A stretch of DNA of 12,616 bases from assembly GCA_946887385.1 (NCBI GenBank), contig CAMPKU010000124.1, forward strand, positions 1 to 12,616, written 5' to 3'. Shown one piece after another: positions 1 to 7,000 of this stretch (position 1 is its first letter; each line of letters begins with the position of its first letter). This stretch comes from an uncultured Gammaproteobacteria bacterium. Its GTDB lineage: Bacteria > Pseudomonadota > Gammaproteobacteria > Rariloculales > Rariloculaceae. A program made the translations under genes and the position numbers. The notes beneath the pieces are model-generated. The model made no database searches. It was given only the letters and a program-made list of their open reading frames with translations, and was not told where the DNA came from.

Positions 1-325
1 CGGACATGAGCCCGCCGCCGCCGCCGGCGTTCATGCCCTCGGGAAGGCCCGCGATCGCCTGCGGCTCGAGCGCCCCGTTGCGCACCAAGCGCAAGCGCAT
101 GGCGGTCCGCTCCGTGACGAGCATGTCGCCGTTCGGCAGGAATGCCAGATCCCACGGCAGCTCCAGGCCTTTCATCGGCGTCACGCGCACTTGGCCCGCT
201 TCGGCCGTGTCGATGATGAAAGGACTGTCGGGTAACGGCCGTTCGGGCACGCCGGGCACTTGGGCCGCGACGAGGTGGGGGACGACGCACAGTGCGAGAG
301 CAGCGAGCGGGATGCGGATAGGCAC
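1..325 (-). CDS. PQQ-dependent sugar dehydrogenase-like exported protein (partial, N-terminal end)
   Basis: Only the first 108 codons are in the window; the gene continues past the left edge. Translation from a GTG at 323-325 gives a short hydrophobic leader (residues about 4-21, ending LVAA before Gln22) typical of an export signal. The mature start follows with GLELPWDLAFLPNGDMLVTE and then a segment of the type RLRLVRNG...IAGLP. This is the first blade of the glucose/sorbosone dehydrogenase (GSDH) beta-propeller family, which oxidises aldose sugars in the periplasm with PQQ; the substrate cannot be told from this fragment. The GTG is chosen because no other start lies in frame nearby and GGAG sits about 9 bases upstream. 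The active-site and PQQ-binding residues lie outside the window, so function is inferred from the N-terminal signature alone. Confidence 0.8.
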   Translation of the reverse strand, partial: MPIRIPLAALALCVVPHLVAAQVPGVPERPLPDSPFIIDTAEAGQVRVTPMKGLELPWDLAFLPNGDMLVTERTAMRLRLVRNGALEPQAIAGLPEGMNAGGGGGLMS

Positions 326-340
326 TATGAAGACTCCGAA

Positions 341-610
341 ATGGACGGTCTGGAATGGCGGCTGATTGTCGCAGACGAGGTGCCCGCCGGCACCTGCCTT
401 CAACGGCTTCGGTGCCGGCATGAGCGAGTCGGCCGCTCGTGCGGCTGATCCGGCTGCCTGCTCGTGTTCAACGGCGAGCCGCGGCTCGATGACGAGTCGC
501 ACTTATGGATCGTGCGGTACTACGGCTCCGGCGAGCAATGCAGCGAGGCCGGCGAAGAGCTCGAGCGCCAGGGCAGTGCGTTCAGCATCTCGTTCCAGCG
601 CATCCGTTAG
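341..610 (+). pseudogene. Small unrecognised reading frame interrupted by one in-frame TGA (446-448)
   Basis: I do not recognise this product. From the ATG at 341 the frame reads 35 codons to a TGA at 446-448, then 53 more codons to TAG at 608-610. The part after the TGA has about 89% G/C at third positions and encodes a plausible soluble segment (GEPRLDDESHLWIVRYYG, then a Glu-rich stretch and FSISFQRIR), so it looks like a real coding frame. The upstream part is weaker, with about 74% G/C at third positions. The TGA could be a nonsense mutation, the gene could start later (GTG at 464, giving 48 residues, without a clear ribosome binding site), or there could be a frameshift. It is divergent from the sugar dehydrogenase and convergent with the extensin-like gene, whose stop is 18 bases away. 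Confidence 0.35.
378..395. repeat. Short perfect inverted repeat upstream of the sugar dehydrogenase gene
   Basis: AGGTGCC and GGCACCT (7 bp) flank a CGCC loop. It lies about 55-70 bases upstream of the GTG start at 325, where an operator could sit, and a related GGTGCCGGCA occurs at 411-420. It also falls inside the small plus-strand reading frame at 341-610, so it may be coincidental in GC-rich DNA. Confidence 0.35.
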
Positions 611-627
611 GACCATAAAAACCGCCG

Positions 628-1320
628 TCAACGGCAATACCGGTAAGGCCCGCGATCGAGGTGCAAGTGATCGCGATGCGCGGCGTTGTGGTCGGGGCTC
701 AACACGCCGTCGAAGAACCGGCACGCGCCGTCGCGCACCTCGTGCAGAAACTTCGCCGCGGCGGAGTCGTCGTTCCAGTCGCCGAGCACGCGAACGCGGC
801 GGCCGTCGGCCAGCACGAAGCCCGCCACGTCGAACGCCTCGGCGGTCGCGTGCCGGCTGCGCGTGGCGTTCGGGCGGCCGTACACGTTGCGGCACGCGTA
901 ACTGCCGAAGTGCTCGATGCGTTGCACGGGCGAGCCGAGATGCCGCTCGGCCGCGGGCGCCACCGCGTGCTTCTCCCACAACGCGAGTGACACCGCGGCG
1001 CGGCACGTGAGCGAGAACGGCTGGCCCACCTCGCTTGCCGTGCGCTCGACGGTCACGGCGTCGAACAGCCCACACGCGGGCCCGGTAACTTCGTCGGGCA
1101 GCGGCCGATACGTGAGCGCGGCGTCGGCGAGCACGCTGGCGCAGAGCTCCGCGTCGCCGGAAAGCCGAGACAGCTTGTAGCGCGTGAGCAGGTTCGGCGG
1201 CGCGTTCACGTCGAGCGCCACCCACGGCGACCATTCGGGCGGCAGGGTCCACCGTTCCCGGGAAATCGCGAGCGCCAGCAGCGACGCCGCGAGCGCAATC
1301 GTGAGCATCAACAGCCGCAT
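628..1320 (-). CDS. Extensin-like family exported protein (probable metallopeptidase-like fold)
   Basis: 230 residues. An N-terminal hydrophobic segment (residues about 2-19) is a signal peptide or anchor, so the protein likely acts in the cell envelope. The C-terminal half (about 55-230) matches the bacterial extensin-like C-terminal domain: CGLFDAVTVE near 83, YGRPNATRSRHATAEAFDVA at 147-166, VLGDWNDD at 178-185, DGACRFFDGVLSPDHNAAH and DHLHLD ending at 222, with a terminal YCR. Six cysteines (60, 83, 106, 143, 200, 229) suit periplasmic disulfides. His157, Asp164 and His218/His220 form an SxH...AxD plus HxH pattern like zinc D,D-peptidases of the M15/LAS group. Peptidoglycan is therefore a reasonable inferred substrate, but catalysis is unproven. 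The ATG at 1318-1320 is chosen because it opens the hydrophobic leader; its ribosome binding site is weak. It is divergent from the secreted-protein gene at 1489. Confidence 0.85.
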   Translation of the reverse strand: MRLLMLTIALAASLLALAISRERWTLPPEWSPWVALDVNAPPNLLTRYKLSRLSGDAELCASVLADAALTYRPLPDEVTGPACGLFDAVTVERTASEVGQPFSLTCRAAVSLALWEKHAVAPAAERHLGSPVQRIEHFGSYACRNVYGRPNATRSRHATAEAFDVAGFVLADGRRVRVLGDWNDDSAAAKFLHEVRDGACRFFDGVLSPDHNAAHRDHLHLDRGPYRYCR

Positions 1321-1488
1321 TTCAAGATGACATCCGATTCTTCGGTCCAGTTTTTCGGAGCAAGGAGCGTGCCTGGCCTCGGTACCGTGCAGTCGGCCAG
1401 AAATCTTTTGACAGCATCGCGCCGCCTCATTCGCCCAAGCGCATGAAAAAGACGGGTACAGTAGCGGTCGGACGCACAAGGAGAGGCC

Positions 1489-2898
1489 ATGAAATACGGT
1501 CCCATCAAATCGTTGGCGCTTGCCGTCAGCCTGATCGCCGCACCCGCGTTGGCTCAAAAGATGCCGGACATCGGCTTCGAGAGCGTCGGCCGCGGCCGGC
1601 CGCTCGCCGCCAGCGTGCTCGACATGGAGCAAGAGGTCGGTCCGAACTGGATCCGCCAGTTCGGCGCTCAAGCCAGCGATGACCCGAAGAATCCGTTTCC
1701 GCTGAACGGCTACCGTCACGACGATTTGCCGCGCAACTACGAGCCGCTGCCGCGCGACATTTTCAATAGCCCGGATTTCTACGCCGATAAGGAGCTGTGG
1801 AGCGATCCGCGCTATTTCCGCTGCAACAGCCCGCAGGCCACGGAGTATCAGCGCGGCGTTCTCGCGCGTCCCGGAGTGAACACCTCGGACAGCGACGCGG
1901 ACGCGCCCTGGGGACACTGCGAAGTCGACATGCCGCGCGAAGCCATCATGAGCCCCTACGGCTTCGAGACGGCGCAGGAGCACTACGAGGCGCTCAAGGC
2001 CGAGACGACGAAGCGCGGCGGCCCGAGCGTCTACACGTTCGAAAATTTCCCCGCCGTCGAATGGAACGGCGTCTATCAGCGCCCGAACGGGCCCGGCGCC
2101 GCCAATCACAGCAACTGGTACTGGGGCAGGCACGTTCAGATTCCGACCGTGCTCTCGATGCTGACGCCGAAGTACCAGGAGTGGATGGTGCAGGAGGCCT
2201 ATCACCAAGTGCGCGGCAACGCGCTTTGGCCCTCCACGTTTTGCTGGCCGGAAGGTTTCATGCGGCGCTGGTACCCGGCGGCCGTGTGGGAGCACTACGT
2301 GATCGCCACGCCGGACCTGGTGCACGTGCGCGCGGGCGTTGCGCGTAACTTCATCCAGGACATCTACGTCGGCCGCGACTTCAACATGGCGGATGTGGCG
2401 AATGGCGGCGTACCTCGCCTTGGTGCCGCCGTGCCGCGGTGGTACGGCGAGACGATCGGCTTCTGGGACAAGGACGTGCTGATCACGTGGACGAGCAACA
2501 TCCAGGGCTGGAAGTCGCACTCCGAGTTCGAGTTCTCGAGCAAGCTGCAGTCGATCGAGATCTACACGCCGATCCGTGAGAACGGCGTGTTCATCGGCCT
2601 GAATCACGAGACGATTCTCTACGACGAGGAGGCGCTGGCCACGCCGGTGCGCATCGTCCGGAACCTGCACAAGATCAACGACTACACCGACGACAATCAG
2701 GTGCCGTACGCCTTCATCGAGTGCGTGCAGACGATCTTCTCGGTGAACGGCGTGAACACGCCGCTCACGCCGGGCAGCAAGATCGAGTACGAGATGCCGG
2801 ATATGTACGGCCGGCCGTGGGCCAAGATCTGGGAAGAGCACTTCGAGCAGGGCATGACCAAGCCCGACGCGACGGAGGACTTGTTCAACTTCGAGTAG
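1489..2898 (+). CDS. Conserved-looking exported protein of unknown function, Trp/Tyr-rich
   Basis: 469 residues with a clear signal peptide (positively charged start, hydrophobic 8-21, ALA before Gln23), so the mature protein is about 447 residues in the periplasm or beyond. AGGAGAGG lies just upstream of the ATG. I cannot name the family. The body is rich in Trp and Tyr and has four cysteines after the leader (112, 144, 252 and one near 408). Distinctive blocks are LPRNYEPLPRDIFNSPDFY (80-98), WGHCEVDMPREAIMSPYGF (141-159) and WYGETIGFWDKDVLITWT (318-335). The last resembles the 'ES/TIGFWDGDTLV' signature found in many uncharacterised secreted proteins of soil proteobacteria and acidobacteria. 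No catalytic motif, TonB box or anchor is visible. It is followed at once by a methyltransferase frame. Confidence 0.85.
   Translation: MKYGPIKSLALAVSLIAAPALAQKMPDIGFESVGRGRPLAASVLDMEQEVGPNWIRQFGAQASDDPKNPFPLNGYRHDDLPRNYEPLPRDIFNSPDFYADKELWSDPRYFRCNSPQATEYQRGVLARPGVNTSDSDADAPWGHCEVDMPREAIMSPYGFETAQEHYEALKAETTKRGGPSVYTFENFPAVEWNGVYQRPNGPGAANHSNWYWGRHVQIPTVLSMLTPKYQEWMVQEAYHQVRGNALWPSTFCWPEGFMRRWYPAAVWEHYVIATPDLVHVRAGVARNFIQDIYVGRDFNMADVANGGVPRLGAAVPRWYGETIGFWDKDVLITWTSNIQGWKSHSEFEFSSKLQSIEIYTPIRENGVFIGLNHETILYDEEALATPVRIVRNLHKINDYTDDNQVPYAFIECVQTIFSVNGVNTPLTPGSKIEYEMPDMYGRPWAKIWEEHFEQGMTKPDATEDLFNFE
2874..2878 (+). promoter_or_regulatory. Internal Shine-Dalgarno-like GGAGG near the end of the secreted-protein gene
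   Basis: GGAGG lies 18 bases before the TAG stop of the secreted-protein gene and could drive coupled translation of the methyltransferase. However, the codons at usual spacing in the methyltransferase frame (GTT, CAA, CTT) are not accepted starts, so the link is uncertain. Confidence 0.3.
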
Positions 2899-2912
2899 CG
2901 CCGACGGGCCCG

Positions 2913-3719
2913 CTGCTCACACGGAAAGTCCACGATGCGCTGCTCGCCGCGGCTCGGGCGGGCCGCGCATCGGTCGAGGCCTCGCTCGACTTGGACCGCA
3001 CGCGTGCAACCGTGCAAGTCGACGGCGACGGCTGGACCGTCGCCGGCCGGCGCTTTCCGTATCTCGAGCGCTGCAAAGACCGCACGATCTACTACTGGAC
3101 GGGCAGCGAGTTCGAGCCGGTGCAGCGCTTCACCGTCTCGCTGTTCAAGCTGGTGCCCACCGATTGGGGGCCGCCCACGTTCGAGATCGACGGCATCAAG
3201 ATGTTGCCGACGGAGCACGTCTCGCCGTACGCCGACGCGCAGCGCAAGGTGGCGCTCATCGAGCCGCGGGGCAAAAGGGTGCTCGACACGTGCGGCGGTC
3301 TCGGCTACTTCGCCGCGTTCTGCGTGCAAGAGAAGGCGAAGGAGATCGCGTCGTACGAGAAGAGCGCCGAGGTGCTGTGGCTGCGCAGCTTGAACCCGTG
3401 GTCGCCGAGCACTGCGCCGCCTTTGCGTGTGACGAACGCCGACGTCGTAGCCGAGATGGCCGCACTGCCGAACGAGTCGTTCGACGCCGCGTTGCACGAT
3501 CCGCCACGCTTCCGTCTTGCCGGCGAGCTCTACTCGCAGTCGTTCTATACGGAGCTCGCGCGCGTGCTGAGGCGCGGCGCGCGGCTGTTTCACTACACCG
3601 GCGCGCCGAACTCGATCTCAACCGGCCGCGATGTTGCCAACGAGGTGAGCCAACGCCTGGGGCTCGCCGGCTTCGTCACGCGGCTCGATGGCGACGGCGT
3701 GCTCGCGAAGAAGAAGTAG
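2913..3719 (+). CDS. Predicted class I SAM-dependent methyltransferase with DPPR motif; start uncertain
   Basis: A soluble protein without a leader, about 268 residues from the CTG at 2913. VLDTCGGLGYFA (residues 123-134) is the glycine-rich SAM-binding motif I. FDAALHDPPRF (190-200) sits where motif IV falls and resembles the 'DPPRF' of the COG2521-type predicted methyltransferases. The substrate is unknown; DPPR in place of DPPY/NPPY is not diagnostic of DNA, RNA or a small molecule. The N-terminal part (VHDALLAAARAG...VEASLDLDRTRA) looks native to the family, so the gene probably starts at or before 2913. The only canonical starts in frame are GTG 2721, which would overlap the upstream gene by 178 bases, and TTG 2991, which would cut into the N-terminal domain. 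The gene likely shares a transcript with the secreted-protein gene and converges with uvrA, 29 bases from its stop. Confidence 0.75.
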   Translation: MLTRKVHDALLAAARAGRASVEASLDLDRTRATVQVDGDGWTVAGRRFPYLERCKDRTIYYWTGSEFEPVQRFTVSLFKLVPTDWGPPTFEIDGIKMLPTEHVSPYADAQRKVALIEPRGKRVLDTCGGLGYFAAFCVQEKAKEIASYEKSAEVLWLRSLNPWSPSTAPPLRVTNADVVAEMAALPNESFDAALHDPPRFRLAGELYSQSFYTELARVLRRGARLFHYTGAPNSISTGRDVANEVSQRLGLAGFVTRLDGDGVLAKKK

Positions 3720-3748
3720 TCAGGGCAAGGGCAGGGCGCCGCACACCG

Positions 3749-6610
3749 CTAAGACTTCACGGCCGCGAGTTTTCGCTGCGCGCTCTGTGGCAAGGCTGCG
3801 CGCAGCGCATGGCCCGTATAGGACCGCTGCTCGGCCGCGATCGATTCCGGCGTGCCCACGGCGATGACCTCGCCGCCGCCGGCGCCGCCCTCGGGCCCGA
3901 GGTCGATGATCCAATCCGCCGTTTTGATCACATCGAGATTGTGCTCGATGATTACGATCGTGTTGCCTTGATCGCGCAGCTTGTAGAGCACCTCGAGCAG
4001 TTGGGCGATGTCGTGGAAGTGCAGTCCCGTCGTCGGCTCGTCGAGCACGTACAGCGTCGACCCGGTCGAGCGCTTCGACAGCTCCTTCGCGAGCTTCACG
4101 CGCTGCGCCTCGCCGCCGCTCAACGTCGTCGCATTCTGGCCGAGCTCGATGTACCCCAAGCCCACGGCCATCAACGTCTCGAGCTTGTGCGCCACCATCG
4201 GCACGTTGCGGAACAACGCCAAAGCGTCTTCCACGGTGAGCTTCAGCACCTCGGAGATGTTCTTCCCTTTGTACCGAATGTCGAGCGTCTCGCGGTTGTA
4301 GCGCTTGCCGGCGCAGGTGTCGCACGGCACGTACACGTCGGGCAGAAAGTGCATCTCCACCTTGATGACGCCGTCGCCCTGGCAGGTTTCGCAGCGGCCG
4401 CCCTTCACGTTGAAGCTGAAGCGCCCCGGCTCGTAGCCGCGCGCGCGGGCTTCGGGCACTTGCGCGAACAGCTCGCGGATCGGCGTGAGCACGCCGCTGT
4501 AGGTGGCCGGGTTGCTGCGCGGCGTGCGGCCGATCGGCGCTTGCGAAATGTCGATCACGTAGTCGAAGTGGTCGATGCCCTTCACGGAGGCGAACGGCGC
4601 GGGTTCTTCCGACGAGCCGTTGATTCGCTGCGCAGCGAGCTTGTAGATCGTGTCGTTCACGAGCGTGCTCTTGCCGGAGCCCGACACGCCGGTGACGCAG
4701 GTGATGAGACCTACGGGGATTTGCACGTCCACGCTCTTCAAGTTGTTGCCGCGCGCGCCTTTGATCGACAGCACCAGCTGCGGATCGAACTCGCGGCGCA
4801 TCGACGGCAGCGGAATCTCGCGCTTGCCGGAAAGGTATTGGCCCGTGAGCGATGCGGAGTTCGCGCAGATTTGCTGCGGCGTGCCCTGCGCAACGACGCG
4901 CCCGCCATGCACGCCCGCGCCGGGCCCAAGATCGACGACGTAGTCGGCCGCCATGATGGCTTCGCTGTCGTGCTCGACAACGAGCACGGTGTTGCCCAAG
5001 TTGCGCAGGTTCATGAGCGTGTCGAGCAAGCGCTGGTTGTCGCGCTGGTGTAGGCCGATCGACGGCTCGTCCAAGATGTACATCACGCCCACGAGGCCCG
5101 AGCCGATCTGCGAGGCGAGCCGGATGCGCTGCGCTTCGCCGCCGCTCAACGTGTCTGCGGAGCGATCCAGCGACAAATAGCCGAGGCCCACGTCGGCGAG
5201 GAACTTCAGCCGTGCCGCGATCTCCTTGACGATCTTGTCGGCGATCTCGCCGCGCCAGCCGGCCAGGTTCAGCGCCCTGAAAAATTCCAAGGCGCTCGTC
5301 ACGCTCAAGCGCGCGATCTCGTTCAGCGGCCGCTCTTGCACGAACACGTTGCGCGCAGCGGCATTCAGGCGCGTGCCGCCGCAGGTTGCGCAGCTTTGCG
5401 TGCTTTGGTACTTGCCGAGCTCTTCGCGCACCGCAGTGCTCTGCGTCTCGGTGAAGCGGCGCTGCATGTTCGGGATGATCCCTTCCCACGCGTGCTGCCA
5501 CGCCCACTTGTTGCCCTTCTTCTTGTTCTCGTACTTGTACTGGATCTTCTCGCCGTCGTTGCCGTAGAGAATCAAATGCCGAATCTTCTCCGACAGCTTC
5601 TCCCACGGCACGGTGGTGTCGAATTTGTAGTGCTTCGCGAGCGCCGAGATCATCATCCAGTAGAACGTGCTGTGGTTGTCCCAGCCGCGGATCGCGCCGC
5701 CGGCCAGCGATAAATTCGGATGCGTCACGACGCGCGCGGCGTCGAAGAACATGCGCACGCCCAATCCGTCGCAGTCGGGGCAGGCGCCCTGCGGGTTGTT
5801 GAACGAGAAGAGCCGCGGCTCGAGCTCGGCGATGCTGTAGCCGCACACGGGGCATGCGAACTTGTTCGAGAACGCGAGCGGCGCCTTCTTCGGCGCATCC
5901 ATGAACGCGACGAGCGCCACGCCCTCGGCCATGTTGAGCGCCGTCTCGAAGCTCTCGGCGAGCCGAAGCTCAATGTCAGGCTTCACGGAAAGCCGATCGA
6001 TGACGACCTCGATGTCGTGCTTCTTGCGCTTGTCGAGCTTCGGCGGATCGTCGAGCTCGATTACCTCGCCGTCGATGCGCGCACGCAAAAAGCCCTGCGT
6101 CTTCAGCTCGTCGAGCTTTTCCTTGTATTCGCCCTTGCGCGCCTGTACGACGGGCGCGAGCAGCATGATCTTCGTGCCCTGCGGCAGCGCGAGCACGGTA
6201 TCCACCATCTGCGAGACGTTCTGCGCCTCGAGCGGCGTGCCGTGCTCGGGGCAGCGCGGAATGCCGGCGCGTGCGTAGAGCAGGCGCAGGTAGTCGTAGA
6301 TTTCGGTGACGGTGCCCACCGTCGAGCGCGGGTTGTGCGACGTGCTCTTCTGCTCGATGGAGATGGCAGGCGAAAGGCCCTCGATATGATCGACGTCGGG
6401 CTTCTCCATCATCGACAGGAACTGGCGCGCATAGGCGCTCAAGCTCTCGACGTAGCGCCGCTGACCCTCGGCGTACAGCGTGTCGAACGCCAGCGACGAC
6501 TTGCCCGAGCCCGACAGGCCCGTTAACACGACGAGCTTGTCGCGCGGCAAGTCGAGGTCGATGTTCTTGAGGTTGTGGGTACGCGCCCCGCGGATTTGGA
6601 TGCTTTTCAT
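3749..6610 (-). CDS. uvrA: UvrABC excinuclease subunit A
   Basis: 953 residues, close to the 940 of E. coli UvrA and complete. UvrA is the dimeric ATPase that finds bulky DNA lesions and loads UvrB in nucleotide excision repair, in the cytoplasm. Both ABC modules are intact: first Walker A GLSGSGKS at 31-38, second GVSGSGKS at 641-648, ABC signature LSGGEAQR at 830-837 in the second module and again in the first, and Walker B ending LDEP in both. Zinc-binding cysteines are present at 253/256/277/280 and 740/743/763/766, at E. coli spacing. The tail is Gly-rich ([11 protein letters not shown]) and typical. The ATG at 6608-6610 opens [16 protein letters not shown], the usual UvrA N-terminus. 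No good ribosome binding site precedes it, and the frame upstream lacks family sequence. No E. coli-type LexA box (CTGT-N8-ACAG) was found upstream. Confidence 0.98.
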   Translation of the reverse strand: MKSIQIRGARTHNLKNIDLDLPRDKLVVLTGLSGSGKSSLAFDTLYAEGQRRYVESLSAYARQFLSMMEKPDVDHIEGLSPAISIEQKSTSHNPRSTVGTVTEIYDYLRLLYARAGIPRCPEHGTPLEAQNVSQMVDTVLALPQGTKIMLLAPVVQARKGEYKEKLDELKTQGFLRARIDGEVIELDDPPKLDKRKKHDIEVVIDRLSVKPDIELRLAESFETALNMAEGVALVAFMDAPKKAPLAFSNKFACPVCGYSIAELEPRLFSFNNPQGACPDCDGLGVRMFFDAARVVTHPNLSLAGGAIRGWDNHSTFYWMMISALAKHYKFDTTVPWEKLSEKIRHLILYGNDGEKIQYKYENKKKGNKWAWQHAWEGIIPNMQRRFTETQSTAVREELGKYQSTQSCATCGGTRLNAAARNVFVQERPLNEIARLSVTSALEFFRALNLAGWRGEIADKIVKEIAARLKFLADVGLGYLSLDRSADTLSGGEAQRIRLASQIGSGLVGVMYILDEPSIGLHQRDNQRLLDTLMNLRNLGNTVLVVEHDSEAIMAADYVVDLGPGAGVHGGRVVAQGTPQQICANSASLTGQYLSGKREIPLPSMRREFDPQLVLSIKGARGNNLKSVDVQIPVGLITCVTGVSGSGKSTLVNDTIYKLAAQRINGSSEEPAPFASVKGIDHFDYVIDISQAPIGRTPRSNPATYSGVLTPIRELFAQVPEARARGYEPGRFSFNVKGGRCETCQGDGVIKVEMHFLPDVYVPCDTCAGKRYNRETLDIRYKGKNISEVLKLTVEDALALFRNVPMVAHKLETLMAVGLGYIELGQNATTLSGGEAQRVKLAKELSKRSTGSTLYVLDEPTTGLHFHDIAQLLEVLYKLRDQGNTIVIIEHNLDVIKTADWIIDLGPEGGAGGGEVIAVGTPESIAAEQRSYTGHALRAALPQSAQRKLAAVKS

Positions 6611-6650
6611 ATGTATGGATCGCCGGCGGCCGGAGGCGGCCGGGCCGAAC

Positions 6651-6680
6651 ACTATAGACCTCCGTGAAACTTCGGCGCAA
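6651..6680 (-). promoter_or_regulatory. Candidate sigma70-type promoter for uvrA
   Basis: On the minus strand TATAGT (6656-6651) is a good -10, preceded at an 18-base spacing by TTGCGC (6680-6675), a weak -35. Transcription would start near 6644 and leave an untranslated leader of about 34 bases. Predicted by eye only. Confidence 0.45.
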
Positions 6681-6684
6681 AACC

Positions 6685-6747
6685 CCGGACGCCCGCCGCC
6701 GCCGAAGGCGGCCCGACAGTCCGCGCGCGGCTGCAGCGGGCGTCCGG
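6685..6747. repeat. Long-range 12-bp inverted repeat enclosing a nested hairpin
   Basis: CCGGACGCCCGC (6685-6696) and GCGGGCGTCCGG (6736-6747) are perfect reverse complements. The 39 bases between them hold a second hairpin, GCCGCC-GAA-GGCGGC (6698-6712), and the palindrome CCGCGCGCGG (6721-6730). The element lies upstream of the candidate promoters of both uvrA and the receptor gene, so on current evidence it belongs to neither mRNA leader. It could be a REP-like palindromic unit, a cruciform or a protein-binding site. Confidence 0.6.
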
Positions 6748-6808
6748 ACGAGGCGAGCGCCGCACCTCTCTCTAAGGCGCCAGTATCGCGGCCCACGTTG
6801 CCAGGATC

Positions 6809-6854
6809 TGTCATGAACTCGTTGTGGCGACGGCGCCACGATCATGAGTTGACA
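6809..6854. repeat. Imperfect long palindrome with two TCATGA copies, overlapping a -35 element
   Basis: GTGGCG (6824-6829) and CGCCAC (6834-6839) form a core hairpin with loop ACGG. Outer arms pair as AACTC (6817-6821 region, with adjacent bases) against GAGTT (6846-6850) and TGTC (6809-6812) against GACA (6851-6854). The palindrome TCATGA occurs at 6811-6816 and 6842-6847, 31 bases apart. The right edge coincides with TTGACA of the candidate receptor promoter, so a repressor or activator site is plausible. Confidence 0.45.
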
Positions 6855-6878
6855 GCTACCGCGCGCCGGGCCTAGTGT
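6849..6878 (+). promoter_or_regulatory. Candidate sigma70-type promoter for the TonB-dependent receptor gene
   Basis: Consensus -35 TTGACA at 6849-6854, 18-base spacer, then TAGTGT at 6873-6878, a weak -10 that keeps the key first, second and last bases. This would give a leader of about 115 bases that includes the hairpin at 6909-6931. Confidence 0.4.
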
Positions 6879-6908
6879 CCCGTTGGCACTCGATAAAAAC
6901 AGAGGGGT

Positions 6909-6931
6909 CGTGTTGCATAAAAGGCAACACG
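6909..6931 (+). promoter_or_regulatory. Perfect 8-bp hairpin in the predicted leader of the receptor gene
   Basis: CGTGTTGC (6909-6916) and GCAACACG (6924-6931) are exact reverse complements around the A-rich loop ATAAAAG. The arms are not made of the local GGC/GCC repeats, so chance is less likely than for the other palindromes nearby. It lies about 70 bases before the receptor ATG and could be a leader stem-loop or a dyad operator. No U-tract follows, so it is not an intrinsic terminator. Confidence 0.5.
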
Positions 6932-7000
6932 CGCGTTCCGCGTCACGCACCTTCGCTAGATGGCTCGCAGCAACGGCATGTCATTTGGAGGGGAAGGTCA

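Noticed and set aside
366..1010. 214-codon plus-strand frame
   Set aside because: It runs antisense through most of the extensin-like gene and is low-complexity Arg/Ser with no family signal.
503..1252. Long Arg/Ala-rich minus-strand frame over the extensin-like gene
   Set aside because: It has the composition of an out-of-frame shadow in GC-rich DNA, while the overlapping frame has clear extensin-like motifs.
1408..1413. TTGACA as a promoter -35 for the secreted-protein gene
   Set aside because: No acceptable -10 occurs at 15-19 bases; the nearest T/A-containing hexamer, TACAGT at 1457, is too far.
3720..3748. Bidirectional terminator between the methyltransferase and uvrA
   Set aside because: The 29 bases contain no stem-loop or T-run.
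3164..5053. 629-codon plus-strand frame
   Set aside because: It is antisense to uvrA and out of frame in the methyltransferase gene; composition is Arg/Ala/His-rich shadow.
6611..7000. SOS (LexA) box for uvrA
   Set aside because: No CTGT-N8-ACAG or similar site was found; nearby CTGT and ACAG elements are not correctly spaced.
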